Source: Bacillota bacterium (GTDB taxonomy: Bacteria > Bacillota > Clostridia > Lachnospirales > Anaerotignaceae). Taken from it: 64,000 nt of DNA. The stretch lies in contig JAHZDZ010000005.1 of the NCBI GenBank assembly GCA_019422105.1, forward strand, positions 91,107-155,106. The letters run 5' to 3'. Position 1 is the stretch's first letter. Every line of letters begins with the position of its first letter. Below are positions 25,742 to 34,334 of the stretch, piece after piece. The position numbers were made by a program, and so were the translations under genes. The notes beneath the pieces are model-generated. The model was not told where the DNA came from. It searched no databases and saw only the letters and a program-made list of their open reading frames with translations.

Positions 25742-26035
25742 CTATTTGAATATTTTACTGAAAAAAGAGCCCTTTCCCTTCGAAAAGGCATTCCCCTCCG
25801 TGTATTCCAGAGAATCTATCTCTCCCTCTATGGAAAGTTCTCCGTCATCAAGGTTCAGCTTGCTGACATGCAGATTTGTTCCTCTCAGCATTAATATACC
25901 CAGCTCTGTATCCGCCACTATACTGTCCTCATCAAAGGATAAAACATCCGCAACCCCCGTCACAAACAGCTTTTCCCTGTCGTCCATTGTAATTTTGTGA
26001 TTTCTTCCGCTGGAAAATTTTCTTTCCTCCGCCAT
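25742..26035 (-). CDS. yabP: Sporulation protein YabP
   Basis: YabP is a small protein of the YabP/YqfC family made under sigma-E in Bacillus. The 97-residue product has the family core HKITMDDREKLFVTGVADVLSFDE and a C-terminal GEIDSLEYTEG. ATG at 26035 is chosen because GGAGG lies eight bases upstream. A 9-bp inverted repeat, TATATGACA/TGTCATATA, lies 57-90 bp upstream, and one arm (CATATAC) loosely resembles a sigma-E -10. It is followed by yabQ. Confidence 0.92.
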   Translation of the reverse strand: MAEERKFSSGRNHKITMDDREKLFVTGVADVLSFDEDSIVADTELGILMLRGTNLHVSKLNLDDGELSIEGEIDSLEYTEGNAFSKGKGSFFSKIFK

Positions 26036-26059
26036 TTTAAATTCCTCCAATTCAAACAA

Positions 26060-26416
26060 TGTTTATACAAGTATATAAACGAGTCCTGCGGTATATGACA
26101 AAAGCTTTTCAACGTCTGTCATATAACAAAACATGCCTTCGCCCTCCTCACAAATCAAAAGTATAAAAAAGCGGCAAAACCTGTGTTAAAAGGTTTTGCC
26201 GCAGTCCACCCAATTTATTTTGCCGATACATCCGTTTCTGCCTTGTACTCGATTAAAAACAATAAAAAGCTTACTTGTAAGGCACTTGACTTAAAAATGA
26301 AAAATTCAGAATCGGCTTCTTAAGAAAAATCCAGTAAATTATCTTAAATAAACAAAGAGATATCATTTTAATATGCCCCAATATTTTCCTATCCCACCGG
26401 CCATTACAGACTTCTG
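26060..26416. other. Gap between yabP and rqcP with terminator and inverted repeat
   Basis: This spacer holds the yabP regulatory region, with TATATGACA at 26092-26100 and TGTCATATA at 26117-26125, and the rqcP terminator at 26165-26202. The rest shows no gene. A sporulation-specific promoter here would explain why yabP-yabQ-divIC is split from rqcP. Confidence 0.6.
26165..26202. terminator. Terminator after rqcP
   Basis: GCGGCAAAACCT pairs with AGGTTTTGCCGC over 12 bp. Six As on the left give a U-tract on the minus strand. It lies about 215 bp past the rqcP stop. Confidence 0.85.
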
Positions 26417-26656
26417 TCACAAATTTTTGTACATGGATAGGGCGTCATCCTTCTTTACGCTCTCAGACAAAGAAAGCACCTCTATTTTAGTGGTTGCACT
26501 GCCAAAGCGTATTTCAATGACATCTCCTATTTTTACCTCTGCCCCGGCCTTTGCCACCTTTCCGTTTACGGTGACACGCCCTGCGTCGCAGGCATCATTC
26601 GCAATCGTCCTGCGCTTGATAATTCTGGATACCTTTAAAAATTTATCTAGCCTCAT
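26417..26656 (-). CDS. rqcP: S4-domain RNA-binding protein RqcP (YabO)
   Basis: RqcP works with RqcH in ribosome-associated quality control, stabilising tRNA-Ala during alanine tailing of stalled chains. The 79-residue product is almost entirely an S4 domain: MRLDKFLKVSRIIKRRT at the start and GRVTVNGKVAKAGAEVKIGD in the middle. The position between HU and yabP matches Bacillus yabO. It is separated from HU by a terminator, so it may have its own promoter. Confidence 0.94.
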   Translation of the reverse strand: MRLDKFLKVSRIIKRRTIANDACDAGRVTVNGKVAKAGAEVKIGDVIEIRFGSATTKIEVLSLSESVKKDDALSMYKNL

Positions 26657-26668
26657 AAAACCCTCCGT

Positions 26669-26704
26669 TAAAAAAAATCTACACTAATAAATTAGTGTAG
26701 ATTT
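26669..26704 (-). terminator. Terminator after the HU gene
   Basis: AAATCTACACTAAT and ATTAGTGTAGATTT form a long perfect stem. A run of As on its left gives a U-tract on the minus strand. Confidence 0.9.
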
Positions 26705-26729
26705 CAGTCATCAAAATTTTTATCACAAA

Positions 26730-27005
26730 TTAAGCGTTGATTGCATCCTTCAATGCCTTGCCGGCTTTGAATCTGGGAGCTTTAGAAGCAGGAATAGGCA
26801 TAGCCTCACCTGTCTGTGGGTTTCTGCCTTCGCGAGCAGCCCTCTCAGCAACATCAAATGTACCGAAACCTACTAACTGTACTTTGCCGTTGTTTGTTAA
26901 TTCTTCTGTTACAACGTCCTCAAAAGCCTTTAAAGCTTTTTCAGCGTCCTTTTTGCTCATGTCTGCTTTTGCCGCGATAGCTGCTACTAAATCAGATTTG
27001 TTCAT
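26730..27005 (-). CDS. hup: HU-family DNA-binding protein
   Basis: HU is the abundant nucleoid protein that bends DNA without strong sequence preference. The 91-residue product has the full signature GFGTFDVAERAAREGRNPQTG followed by the DNA-binding arm, and MNKSDLVAAIAAKADMSKKDAEKAL at the start. The ATG follows AGGAGGAGG. It lies 40 bp after mazG, an arrangement common in Clostridia. Confidence 0.97.
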   Translation of the reverse strand: MNKSDLVAAIAAKADMSKKDAEKALKAFEDVVTEELTNNGKVQLVGFGTFDVAERAAREGRNPQTGEAMPIPASKAPRFKAGKALKDAINA

Positions 27006-27045
27006 TGTATTTCCTCCTCCTGAATTTTCATATATTAATTGTTAA

Positions 27046-27828
27046 TTAATATTCATGCTGCTTCGACTCTTCCCATAATTGATTCATTTCGTCTAAAGAT
27101 AACTCAGAAAATTTCTTCTTCTGTAAAAGGGCAGAATCTTCAACATACTCAAATCTATTTATAAACTTTTTAGTGGCTTTTGTCAAGGAAAACTCGGGAT
27201 TTATTTGTAAAAACCTTGATAAATTTACGAAAGAGAATAAAATGTCCCCATATTCTTCCTCAACGCGCCCATTATTTTCCAAAATGGCGCATTTCAGCTC
27301 ATTTGCTTCCTCATAAACCTTTTCCATGGCCTCCTCAAGATTGTTAAAATCAAAACCAACTTTTGCCGCTTTTGCCTGTACCTTTTCCGCCCGCATCAAA
27401 GCCGGCATGGATGCCGGAACACTTTTCAATATTTCGGTCTGGCTTTTATACTGCTTTTCCTTTTTCTTAATTTCCTCCCAGTTGTCCAAAACGGCCTCCG
27501 GCGTTTCGGCCACAGCATCCGAAAAAATATGGGGATGACGCAGTATCATTTTTCTTGAAATGCCGTCAATCACGTCCTGCATGTCAAAAGCATTCGTCTC
27601 ACCTGCAATTTTTGCGTGGAAAACAACCTGCAAAAGGACATCCCCCAGCTCCTCGCAAAGGTTAGCCATATCCTTATTCTCAATGGCGTCTACAGCCTCA
27701 TATGCCTCCTCCAGCATGCATCCTTTCAGACTCTCATGGGTCTGCACCTTATCCCAGGGGCAGCCGTCCGGTGCCCTGAGCCTGTCCATAATATTCAAAA
27801 AATCTTCAAAGGTATACTTACTCTTCAA
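27046..27828 (-). CDS. mazG: Nucleoside triphosphate pyrophosphohydrolase MazG
   Basis: MazG hydrolyses NTPs to NMP and pyrophosphate, clearing abnormal nucleotides. The 260-residue product has two MazG domains; the first holds DGCPWDKVQTHESLKGCMLE and the EExxE-type metal site LCEELGDVLLQVVFHAKIA (about 58-76), the second VEEEYGDILFSFVNLSRF. It starts at TTG after GGAGGGGG and overlaps the ABC-exporter stop by 11 bp. Position equals Bacillus yabN, which begins the same sporulation-linked string. Confidence 0.95.
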   Translation of the reverse strand: MKSKYTFEDFLNIMDRLRAPDGCPWDKVQTHESLKGCMLEEAYEAVDAIENKDMANLCEELGDVLLQVVFHAKIAGETNAFDMQDVIDGISRKMILRHPHIFSDAVAETPEAVLDNWEEIKKKEKQYKSQTEILKSVPASMPALMRAEKVQAKAAKVGFDFNNLEEAMEKVYEEANELKCAILENNGRVEEEYGDILFSFVNLSRFLQINPEFSLTKATKKFINRFEYVEDSALLQKKKFSELSLDEMNQLWEESKQHEY

Positions 27829-29617
27829 ACAAATCCCCCTCCAGTCCGCTGTTTAAAGTATACATGCTGTAAAGATTATAGTAAATGCCTTTCTTCGCAA
27901 TCAGCTCCCCATGGCTTCCCTTTTCCATAAGGCCTTCCTCCGTCAACACCAGTATCATTTTGGAATTGCGGATAGTAGTAAGCCTGTGGGCTATGGTCAG
28001 CGTTGTCCTGCCGTGTGACAGCTTTTCCAGTGACTGCTGCACAATTTTTTCGCTTTCATTATCCAAAGCAGAGGTTGCCTCATCCAGTATGAGGATAGGC
28101 GGATTTTTCAAAAATACTCTTGCAATGCTAATACGCTGCTTCTGTCCGCCAGAAAGCTTGATGCCCCTTTCTCCCACATAAGTATCATATCCTTCTGACA
28201 GGGAAAGTATAAAATCATGAGCACCGGCTTTTTTCGCCGCCTCAATGACCTCATCCCTTGATGAGCCCGGTTTTCCGTATTCTATATTATCAAAGATTGT
28301 ACCGGAAAAGAGATAAACATCCTGCTGTACAATACCGATTTGAGAGCGCAGGGATTTCAGAGCAATATCCTTAATGTTTATGCCGTCGATGAGTATCCGC
28401 CCGCCCGTCACATCATAAAAACGGGGTATCAGACTGCAAAGGGTCGTCTTGCCGCTGCCGGAGGGCCCTACAAGGGCAATATTATCTCCCGGCGTCAGCT
28501 CAAGCTTCAGATTGGAAAGCACCTCCCTGCCGCCCTCTTCATATTGGAAGCTGACATTATCAAAAAGTATATCCCCTTTTACATCCTTTAATTCAATGGC
28601 ATTCTCCCGGTCCTTTATTTCCACAGGCGCATCCATTACCTCGATAAAACGCTCAATACCCGTCATTCCTCTTTGAAACTGCTCTGTAAATTCAACAATG
28701 CGGCGGATGGAGGTGAGAAGCGTTGTGATATAAAGAAGATAGGCCATCAAATCAGAGGGATTAATTTTACCCCCTATCATAAACAAGGAGCCCGCAACCA
28801 CAACCGCAATATACATCAGACCGTCAAAAAAACGGGTTGTGCTCTGAAACCCCGCCATATAATGATACATCTCTCTTTTAATTTTCAAAAAGGTTTCATT
28901 TCCCTCTTGAAATTTGTCGATTTCCATCTCCTCATTGGCAAAGGACTTTACAACTCTGACGCCCAAAAGACTGTCCTCCACCTGGGCATTGATTTCACCC
29001 AGCTGCTGACGGCTGCTTTTGAAAGCACGCCTCATCTTGTCGTTAAAGAGCATAGAACAATAAAGCATCACGGGAATAATCGAAAAAATGATCAGCGTCA
29101 GCCATATGTTGACAAAACCTAAAATGACAAAGGAAACAGCTATCTTTAACGCCGCTATAAAATACTCCTCAGGACAATGATGGGCAAATTCCGTCACATC
29201 AAACAAATCGCTTGTGATACGGGCCATTATCTGTCCGATTTTTGTCTCGTCATAATAGGAAAAGGATAAGTCCTGCAAATGCCGGAACAGATCCTTTCTC
29301 ATGTCCGTTTCTATCCTCGCCCCCATAATATGCCCTATAGACTGCATATAATAGGCGGCTGCCGTGTCAATGACACGCAATACCAGATATAAAGCGCCCA
29401 GCTTCATTATGATGCCAACCGTAAGCGCCTGAAGGTCAGTCATTCCAAGATTGGTAATATACCGCACAATAAGGGGAAAAACAAGCTCACAGACCGTCGT
29501 AAAAGAGGCGCAGAATAAATCCAGTACCAATACCCTCCTGTACTTTTTAAAATAAGGAAGAAAACGGGCCAGCAGCCTTGAGGTAGGCATGGCCCTGTCC
29601 GTTCTTTTTTCAGCCAT
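27818..29617 (-). CDS. ABC exporter, fused permease and ATPase
   Basis: This 599-residue half-transporter has a six-helix membrane domain (1-320) and a C-terminal ATPase with Walker A GPSGSGKTT (384-392), signature LSGGQKQRISIAR, Walker B ILILDEATSALD and the switch His in TIAHRLTT. It works as a dimer in the cytoplasmic membrane and exports lipids, drugs or peptides using ATP. It is a single complete gene, so a homodimer is likely. The ATG follows AAAGGATG. It overlaps mazG. The substrate is not indicated. Confidence 0.92.
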   Translation of the reverse strand: MAEKRTDRAMPTSRLLARFLPYFKKYRRVLVLDLFCASFTTVCELVFPLIVRYITNLGMTDLQALTVGIIMKLGALYLVLRVIDTAAAYYMQSIGHIMGARIETDMRKDLFRHLQDLSFSYYDETKIGQIMARITSDLFDVTEFAHHCPEEYFIAALKIAVSFVILGFVNIWLTLIIFSIIPVMLYCSMLFNDKMRRAFKSSRQQLGEINAQVEDSLLGVRVVKSFANEEMEIDKFQEGNETFLKIKREMYHYMAGFQSTTRFFDGLMYIAVVVAGSLFMIGGKINPSDLMAYLLYITTLLTSIRRIVEFTEQFQRGMTGIERFIEVMDAPVEIKDRENAIELKDVKGDILFDNVSFQYEEGGREVLSNLKLELTPGDNIALVGPSGSGKTTLCSLIPRFYDVTGGRILIDGINIKDIALKSLRSQIGIVQQDVYLFSGTIFDNIEYGKPGSSRDEVIEAAKKAGAHDFILSLSEGYDTYVGERGIKLSGGQKQRISIARVFLKNPPILILDEATSALDNESEKIVQQSLEKLSHGRTTLTIAHRLTTIRNSKMILVLTEEGLMEKGSHGELIAKKGIYYNLYSMYTLNSGLEGDLFEE

Positions 29618-30181
29618 TAAAATACATCCTTTCCAAAAATCCTATTTTCCTACAAGAAAGCTATGTAATCTATTTTAACAGAAAAAGACTGTTTTTCCTA
29701 TACATTTGTTTTGGTTTTTGTATTTGCAGATTGACATCCCCTTCTCTTCCAACTAAAAACATATCAAACGAGCGTCTTACTGTGAGTTCATTTTTTCCCT
29801 TCTTATCAAAATCATCCCTCTTTTTTTAATAGACGAGTTGAAATGACCCGATAAATCTATTTGAAATACCAGGCATTGTTAAGGCATCTCTGGCTTCATT
29901 GCAGCCATAAGTTTTACCTCTTGCAGGTTGAAAGAATCTCTTTAATACATCAAAAAGCCTTTCAAACGGGTTTATTAAAAAAACAATTCAGACTATGTTG
30001 GCTTTTTCAGGCAAAGCTTCATCTTAGCGCCGCGAGTTTTGCAAAGCCGGGTGCTGACCATGATGATCGTCAATCCTTATATAGAGTAAGGGGGTCTTAT
30101 ACTGCCGGAAAATCAAAAAAGTCCCAAAGGGACTTTTTTGACAAGACGAAAGCTTGACAGACCAGTCTTTCGTTGTATCAA
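29618..30181. other. Spacer with dispersed-repeat segment and terminators
   Basis: The stretch holds no convincing gene. Its right half (about 29990-30139) is an inverted partial copy of the repeat at 37471-37625. A second hairpin, CGAAAG/CTTTCG, lies at about 30147-30172. Confidence 0.6.
29990..30139. repeat. Spacer repeat family, copy in inverted orientation
   Basis: Read on the minus strand this begins with the hairpin AAAAAAGTCCC/GGGACTTTTTT (30115-30139). It continues through AAGGATTGACGATCATCATG and CTTTGCAAAACTCG, in the same order as the copy at 37477-37600. The shared blocks are interspersed with diverged sequence. The GTCCC hairpin is itself a strong bidirectional terminator. Confidence 0.75.
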
Positions 30182-30250
30182 TTATTTCTTACAGCACTGA
30201 CCGTCAGGGCTCTTTTCTATTGTTGGAACAAAACTGCACTCATTTTTCAT
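30182..30250 (-). CDS. Possible 22-residue cysteine-containing peptide
   Basis: A tiny frame starts at ATG 30250 after AGGAGAAA and encodes 22 residues beginning MKNECSFVPT and ending GQCCKK. It lies 22 bp past the stop of the PLP-enzyme gene, so it could be its last cistron. Three of 22 residues are Cys, two adjacent. No family is recognised. Support is the ribosome-binding site and position only. Confidence 0.4.
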   Translation of the reverse strand: MKNECSFVPTIEKSPDGQCCKK

Positions 30251-30272
30251 TTTCTCCTATCATTATTTAATA

Positions 30273-31466
30273 TCAATCAAACACCTCAAGTGCCCTGTTG
30301 AAATCCTGTATTAAATCCTCCGCATTTTCAATGCCGACTGACAGTCTGAATAAACCGGGTGTAATGCCCATTTCTCTGCGGATTTCATCAGGCACATGGG
30401 AGTGGGAAGATACGCAGGGATGGCTCAGAGAAGATCGGTAACCCCCCAACGTCATAGCGTAGTGGGCAAACTGAAGCCGCTTCATAAAGGCGTCAATTTT
30501 ATCCATATCCTCAGGTACCGCAAAGCTGAGCATTCCCGTCATCAGATTTCCCTTGAATATTTTCTTTGCCAGTTCATACTGCCCATTGCTCTTGAGAGAC
30601 GGATGATTTACAAATAATATATGCGGATTTTTTTCCAGTGCCGCTGCTAGCTTAGCTGCGTTTTCTGCCTGCTTTGGTACTCTTAAATTGATAGAGCGTA
30701 TTCCTCTGAGAATCATCCAGGAATCAAACGGGTCGCATGGCGAACCCAAAAGCTTACTGTCCACATCAATTTTTTCCGTCAATTCTCTGGACGCTGTTAC
30801 AGAGCCGCCGATGGCGTCGCTATGACCGTTCATAAATTTTGTCATGCTGTTAATAACGATATCTGCGCCCATCGTCAATGGCTTAATGTTCACAGCAGAG
30901 GTAAAGGTATTGTCTACAACAAGAAGTGCGTTATGTTCATGCGCTATCTCCGCAATTTTGGGAATATCTGCAACCCGTATACAGGGATTTGACACTACCT
31001 CCGTATAGATAATCTTTGTGTTGGGCCTTATGGCCTTTACAATGTTATCCGTGTCTAAAAAGGATACCATATCCGTTTCCACATTAAACTTTGGCAAAAA
31101 CTCAGTCATGACAGCATGGGTTTCCCCATAAATATCCCTATTGCAGATAACATGGTCGCCGCTTTTCAACAGGTTCAGAAGTGTGGTTGAAATAGCCGCC
31201 ATACCTGAACTGAGAATCAGGGTAGACTCTCCTTCCTCCAAAAAGCTCACCGTTTCAGCCAGAGTGTCCCTATTTGGATTTCTGCTTCTGATATAGGTAT
31301 ATCCCTTTTCATCATAAACTCTCTTGACGTTTGAAAGAGTATCCTGATTAAAGGCTGTACAGGTAAAAAGCGGCAGCGCCTCCGGCATTAAGTCCATTCC
31401 GTCAATCCGTTCCCCTGTATACAAAGCCAATGTTTCTTTTGAAAAAATACTGCTGTCGCTGTTCAT
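30273..31466 (-). CDS. Cys/Met-metabolism PLP enzyme (methionine gamma-lyase-like)
   Basis: The 397-residue product belongs to the trans-sulfuration PLP family. The PLP lysine is K210 in NSMTKFMNGHSD, and YIRSRNPNRDTLAETVSFLEEGE and SSGMAAISTTLL are family motifs. Members include cystathionine gamma-synthase, cystathionine gamma-lyase, O-acetylhomoserine sulfhydrylase and methionine gamma-lyase. I favour a lyase because the gene follows an amino-acid symporter, not methionine-synthesis genes, but the specificity is not proven. It is cytosolic and tetrameric in the family. The upstream 91-bp gap holds an AGGTTA/TAACCT inverted repeat. Confidence 0.85.
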   Translation of the reverse strand: MNSDSSIFSKETLALYTGERIDGMDLMPEALPLFTCTAFNQDTLSNVKRVYDEKGYTYIRSRNPNRDTLAETVSFLEEGESTLILSSGMAAISTTLLNLLKSGDHVICNRDIYGETHAVMTEFLPKFNVETDMVSFLDTDNIVKAIRPNTKIIYTEVVSNPCIRVADIPKIAEIAHEHNALLVVDNTFTSAVNIKPLTMGADIVINSMTKFMNGHSDAIGGSVTASRELTEKIDVDSKLLGSPCDPFDSWMILRGIRSINLRVPKQAENAAKLAAALEKNPHILFVNHPSLKSNGQYELAKKIFKGNLMTGMLSFAVPEDMDKIDAFMKRLQFAHYAMTLGGYRSSLSHPCVSSHSHVPDEIRREMGITPGLFRLSVGIENAEDLIQDFNRALEVFD

Positions 31467-31494
31467 ATTCTAATTCTCCTTATATCCTATATTT

Positions 31495-31513
31495 AGGTTA
31501 ATAAAGGTAACCT
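31495..31513. promoter_or_regulatory. Inverted repeat upstream of the PLP-enzyme gene
   Basis: AGGTTA-N7-TAACCT lies about 30 bp before the start, between the symporter and the PLP-enzyme gene. It may be an operator or a weak hairpin. Confidence 0.4.
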
Positions 31514-31557
31514 ATGCCCTTGTCAGCCGCATAACAGCTCTATTCGTAGAGTCACTC

Positions 31558-33081
31558 TTATAATGTTACACGTTGTTCACTGCTTCCTTTTGCCGCCGTA
31601 ACTGTCAACCTGTTGGCCAGTTCCTCTACCTCCGTACTTGCCTTTGTGTCGTAGAATACCTGAAAATCCGGGTCAACGGTTCCGATTCCCATATATCTGG
31701 CCTTGTAGTCCGTCAGTAACTCCTTATATTTTCCCCTGAGCAAAAACAGTGAAAAAAGATTGATAAAAACCGGAACAGCAATTACACAGTCCGTCAGACT
31801 CCACCAAAGAGTGGCACTGCTGCCCGTTAAAACAATCAGGCAGGTTATCAGTATATTGGGCAGGGAGTATATTACCGTATAAAACTTTGTAATTTTATTT
31901 TTCAGCCTCAAATTCTTGCTGAAAGCATGGTTGATAAGTGAAGTATAATAGGTGTAGGCTCCTCCCGTTGTCGTAAAACCAAACAAGGCCATAACAATAC
32001 CCAGAAACACTGTGCCAAGTCTTCCATAGTTAGATTCAAAAGCTGCAATGGTCAGTGTGCCAGAGGTAAGTCCGGAATTCCATGTGCCAGAGCACAGAAT
32101 TGCAAGCGCCGTAACACTGCAAATAACAATTGTATCCACAAACACCTCCATCGTGCTCCACAGCCCCTGGCGTACGGGATGGATGGTATCTGCCGCCGAG
32201 TGAATCATAGGCGAGGTTCCCTGGCCTGCCTCATTGGAGTTGATTGAGCGGGCCACTCCCGCCTTCATTACCGTTTGTATCGTCGCTCCGGCAAAGCCTC
32301 CGGCTGCCGCCGATCCGGTAAACGCCTGCGTAAATACCGCTTTTAAAACGGAAGGCAAAACGGAGTAGTTCATAATAATGATTCCAAGCCCGCCCAATAT
32401 AAAGAGCATACACATTACCGGCACCAGCTTTGTAGCCGTTTGTGCAATCTTTGGAACGCCGTTTGAAATAATATAGAATAAGAAAATAGAGTACACAATG
32501 ACAAATGGAATCTGCGGTATATGAAAAGACACGTTTAAGACTTCCGATATGGCATAGGCTTGGGAGCCCATCAGCCACTGCACAAAAAAACAAGTGCCGA
32601 ATATCCATGCCAGTATTATGCCTGATTTCCATTTCTTTTCATGTCCAATTCCCTTTTCCATGTAATAGGAAGGGCCGCCGAAAAATTTTCCATCCTTTTC
32701 TTTAGAACGATAATAGCAAGCCAGCGTAACCTCTGCACATTTTATAGTCATCCCGAAAAACGCCCACGCCCAAATCCAGAAAAGAGCGCCTGGACCGCCC
32801 AGGGCAATGGCTGCCGCAACACCGCTGATATTTCCTGTACCCACACAGCCTCCAATGGCAACACATACCGCCTCCCAGGGGGAAACATGACCTTCTGTCT
32901 TTAATCCGGATTCCTTTTGCGTTAGTGTTCCAAAAGTATTTTTAAAAATATGACCCAAACGAAAGATGCTGAAACCACCGGATGCAATTGTAAAATATAC
33001 CCCAATTACTATGGTAAACACTAAAAACGGCGTCCCCCATAACAAGCTTCCCAATTGATCAAAAAATTCGTTAATTGTCAT
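31558..33081 (-). CDS. Sodium:alanine symporter family protein (AGCS)
   Basis: The 507-residue membrane protein has about eleven helices and matches the AGCS family, which imports alanine or glycine with sodium. Motifs are GGCVGTGNISGVAAAIALGGPGALFWIW-type helices near residues 78-105 (seen as GCVGTGNISGVAAAI) and VARSINSNEAGQGTSP near 275-290. A promoter with the special 19-bp spacer used by MerR regulators lies about 110 bp upstream, and a MerR gene is next on the same strand. It is followed by the PLP-enzyme gene. The likely substrate is a small neutral amino acid. Confidence 0.93.
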   Translation of the reverse strand: MTINEFFDQLGSLLWGTPFLVFTIVIGVYFTIASGGFSIFRLGHIFKNTFGTLTQKESGLKTEGHVSPWEAVCVAIGGCVGTGNISGVAAAIALGGPGALFWIWAWAFFGMTIKCAEVTLACYYRSKEKDGKFFGGPSYYMEKGIGHEKKWKSGIILAWIFGTCFFVQWLMGSQAYAISEVLNVSFHIPQIPFVIVYSIFLFYIISNGVPKIAQTATKLVPVMCMLFILGGLGIIIMNYSVLPSVLKAVFTQAFTGSAAAGGFAGATIQTVMKAGVARSINSNEAGQGTSPMIHSAADTIHPVRQGLWSTMEVFVDTIVICSVTALAILCSGTWNSGLTSGTLTIAAFESNYGRLGTVFLGIVMALFGFTTTGGAYTYYTSLINHAFSKNLRLKNKITKFYTVIYSLPNILITCLIVLTGSSATLWWSLTDCVIAVPVFINLFSLFLLRGKYKELLTDYKARYMGIGTVDPDFQVFYDTKASTEVEELANRLTVTAAKGSSEQRVTL

Positions 33082-33191
33082 AGAATATTTACTGCCTCCT
33101 TTCCCGTATCCAATACGGTAACATCTGCCTTCCTTCCGATCTTCCTCTATCCCTTTGTGTTTAGTACAAAAAACGTTTTTTGTTACTACAA

Positions 33192-33222
33192 AGTATAAAA
33201 GCTATACTTTCTATAGAGTCAA
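33192..33222 (-). promoter_or_regulatory. MerR-type promoter of the amino-acid symporter gene
   Basis: On the minus strand TTGACT (33217-33222) and TATACT (33192-33197) are separated by exactly 19 bp. The spacer has the dyad CTATA-GAAAG-TATAG, the arrangement typical of MerR-activated promoters. A second perfect dyad, AAAGTATA/TATACTTT, overlaps the -10. Confidence 0.75.
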
Positions 33223-33384
33223 GATGCAATATGAATAAAAAATCCTCTGAGACATGCCGAAATAAGACTGAAATTACAGCAAATTTTCCTGTATCTTATC
33301 ATCAGATATTGCGTTTCCGCTTGAAACACTGTTCCGACTATACAGTTTGCTCCTATCCATATTTCACCTCTGTTTTTCAGCAAA

Positions 33385-33416
33385 AAGACCATGCCTCGCG
33401 ATAGAGGCATGGTCTT
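33385..33416. terminator. Terminator after the merR-family gene
   Basis: AAGACCATGCCTC pairs perfectly with GAGGCATGGTCTT around GCGATA. On the minus strand Ts follow. It begins five bases after the MerR-family stop codon. Confidence 0.9.
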
Positions 33417-33420
33417 GTGT

Positions 33421-34224
33421 TCACTTTTCCTTTATTTGCACTTCAAAAATACTTCTGTCATAGGTAAATAAATTGTCCTCATACTCATCCGCCACCACAA
33501 TATAATCCCTATCAGCCTCCAGGAACTGTTCAAATATAGACGGACTCCATGTCTCCTCATTATAAATTCTGGCAAGGAAACAAATATATTCACCCTCGGG
33601 CAGCTCCATAATATTTTCATCCTTCTCCTCCGGCTCCCCGCGGAAGTAAAGTCCATATTTCAGATTTCCCGTTTTCCCTTTTCTCAAAAGCTTATCGTCC
33701 AGCAAATGTACATATTGTCTTCTGTATACAAAGCTGTTGTAATATTTTTGGCTTTTCAGGCTGTACAGCCTCTCATTGGCTCCATTGAACGGTTCACCAG
33801 GCACCATATCTGTGGCAATGGCAAATCTTTTCTCAAAATATTTCATATAGGCAACACCCAGGAATTTTCTTTTCTTCAGATAAGAAAAATAGTTCATATA
33901 CCAGTCCAAATCCTCCAGCTTTTTTTTGCATTCCTCAAAAGCCTGAACTTCCTTTGCCTTTTGTCTGTTTAAGTCGTCCAATATCTTTTCAATACTGCCG
34001 TCTTGATAGATTTCATTAATATCCTTTAAAGACAGTCCCAGCATTTGAAAATACTTAATGCGGTCTATTTTATGAAGTTGAGAATACCCATAGAACCGAT
34101 AGCCTGTTTTAGGATTTACATAGCATGGTTCAAATAAATTTATTTTTTCATAAAAGCGAAGTGTTTGAACCGAGATACCCATCATAGCGGATATCTGCCC
34201 GATTGAATATAATTTTTCCTTCAT
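33421..34224 (-). CDS. MerR-family regulator with effector domain
   Basis: The 267-residue protein starts MKEKLYSIGQISAMMGISVQ, the MerR winged helix, followed by LRFYEKINLFEP, a dimer coiled coil (about 80-115) and a C-terminal domain of about 145 residues resembling the GyrI/BmrR ligand-binding fold. Such regulators sense small, often cationic or aromatic, molecules and twist 19-bp-spacer promoters into activity. ATG at 34224 follows AGGAGAG; the longer frame lacks support. A matching promoter lies before the downstream AGCS symporter gene, so that gene is its likely target. Confidence 0.9.
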   Translation of the reverse strand: MKEKLYSIGQISAMMGISVQTLRFYEKINLFEPCYVNPKTGYRFYGYSQLHKIDRIKYFQMLGLSLKDINEIYQDGSIEKILDDLNRQKAKEVQAFEECKKKLEDLDWYMNYFSYLKKRKFLGVAYMKYFEKRFAIATDMVPGEPFNGANERLYSLKSQKYYNSFVYRRQYVHLLDDKLLRKGKTGNLKYGLYFRGEPEEKDENIMELPEGEYICFLARIYNEETWSPSIFEQFLEADRDYIVVADEYEDNLFTYDRSIFEVQIKEK

Positions 34225-34334
34225 CAAATTCTCTCCTGCCTTATCGGTAAACAAAACATTTTTGATTTTTATTTTTGACAGTATTTGTCATGAGGTTTTC
34301 AAACGAATACTTCTGAATATAAAAAGCCACTTTA

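Noticed and set aside
29861..30157. Open frame of 98 codons in the spacer after the ABC exporter gene
   Set aside because: It runs through the dispersed repeat and a terminator hairpin and has no ribosome-binding site.
31495..31513. Riboswitch before the PLP-lyase gene
   Set aside because: The gap is only 91 bp and shows one short inverted repeat, too small for a SAM or similar riboswitch.
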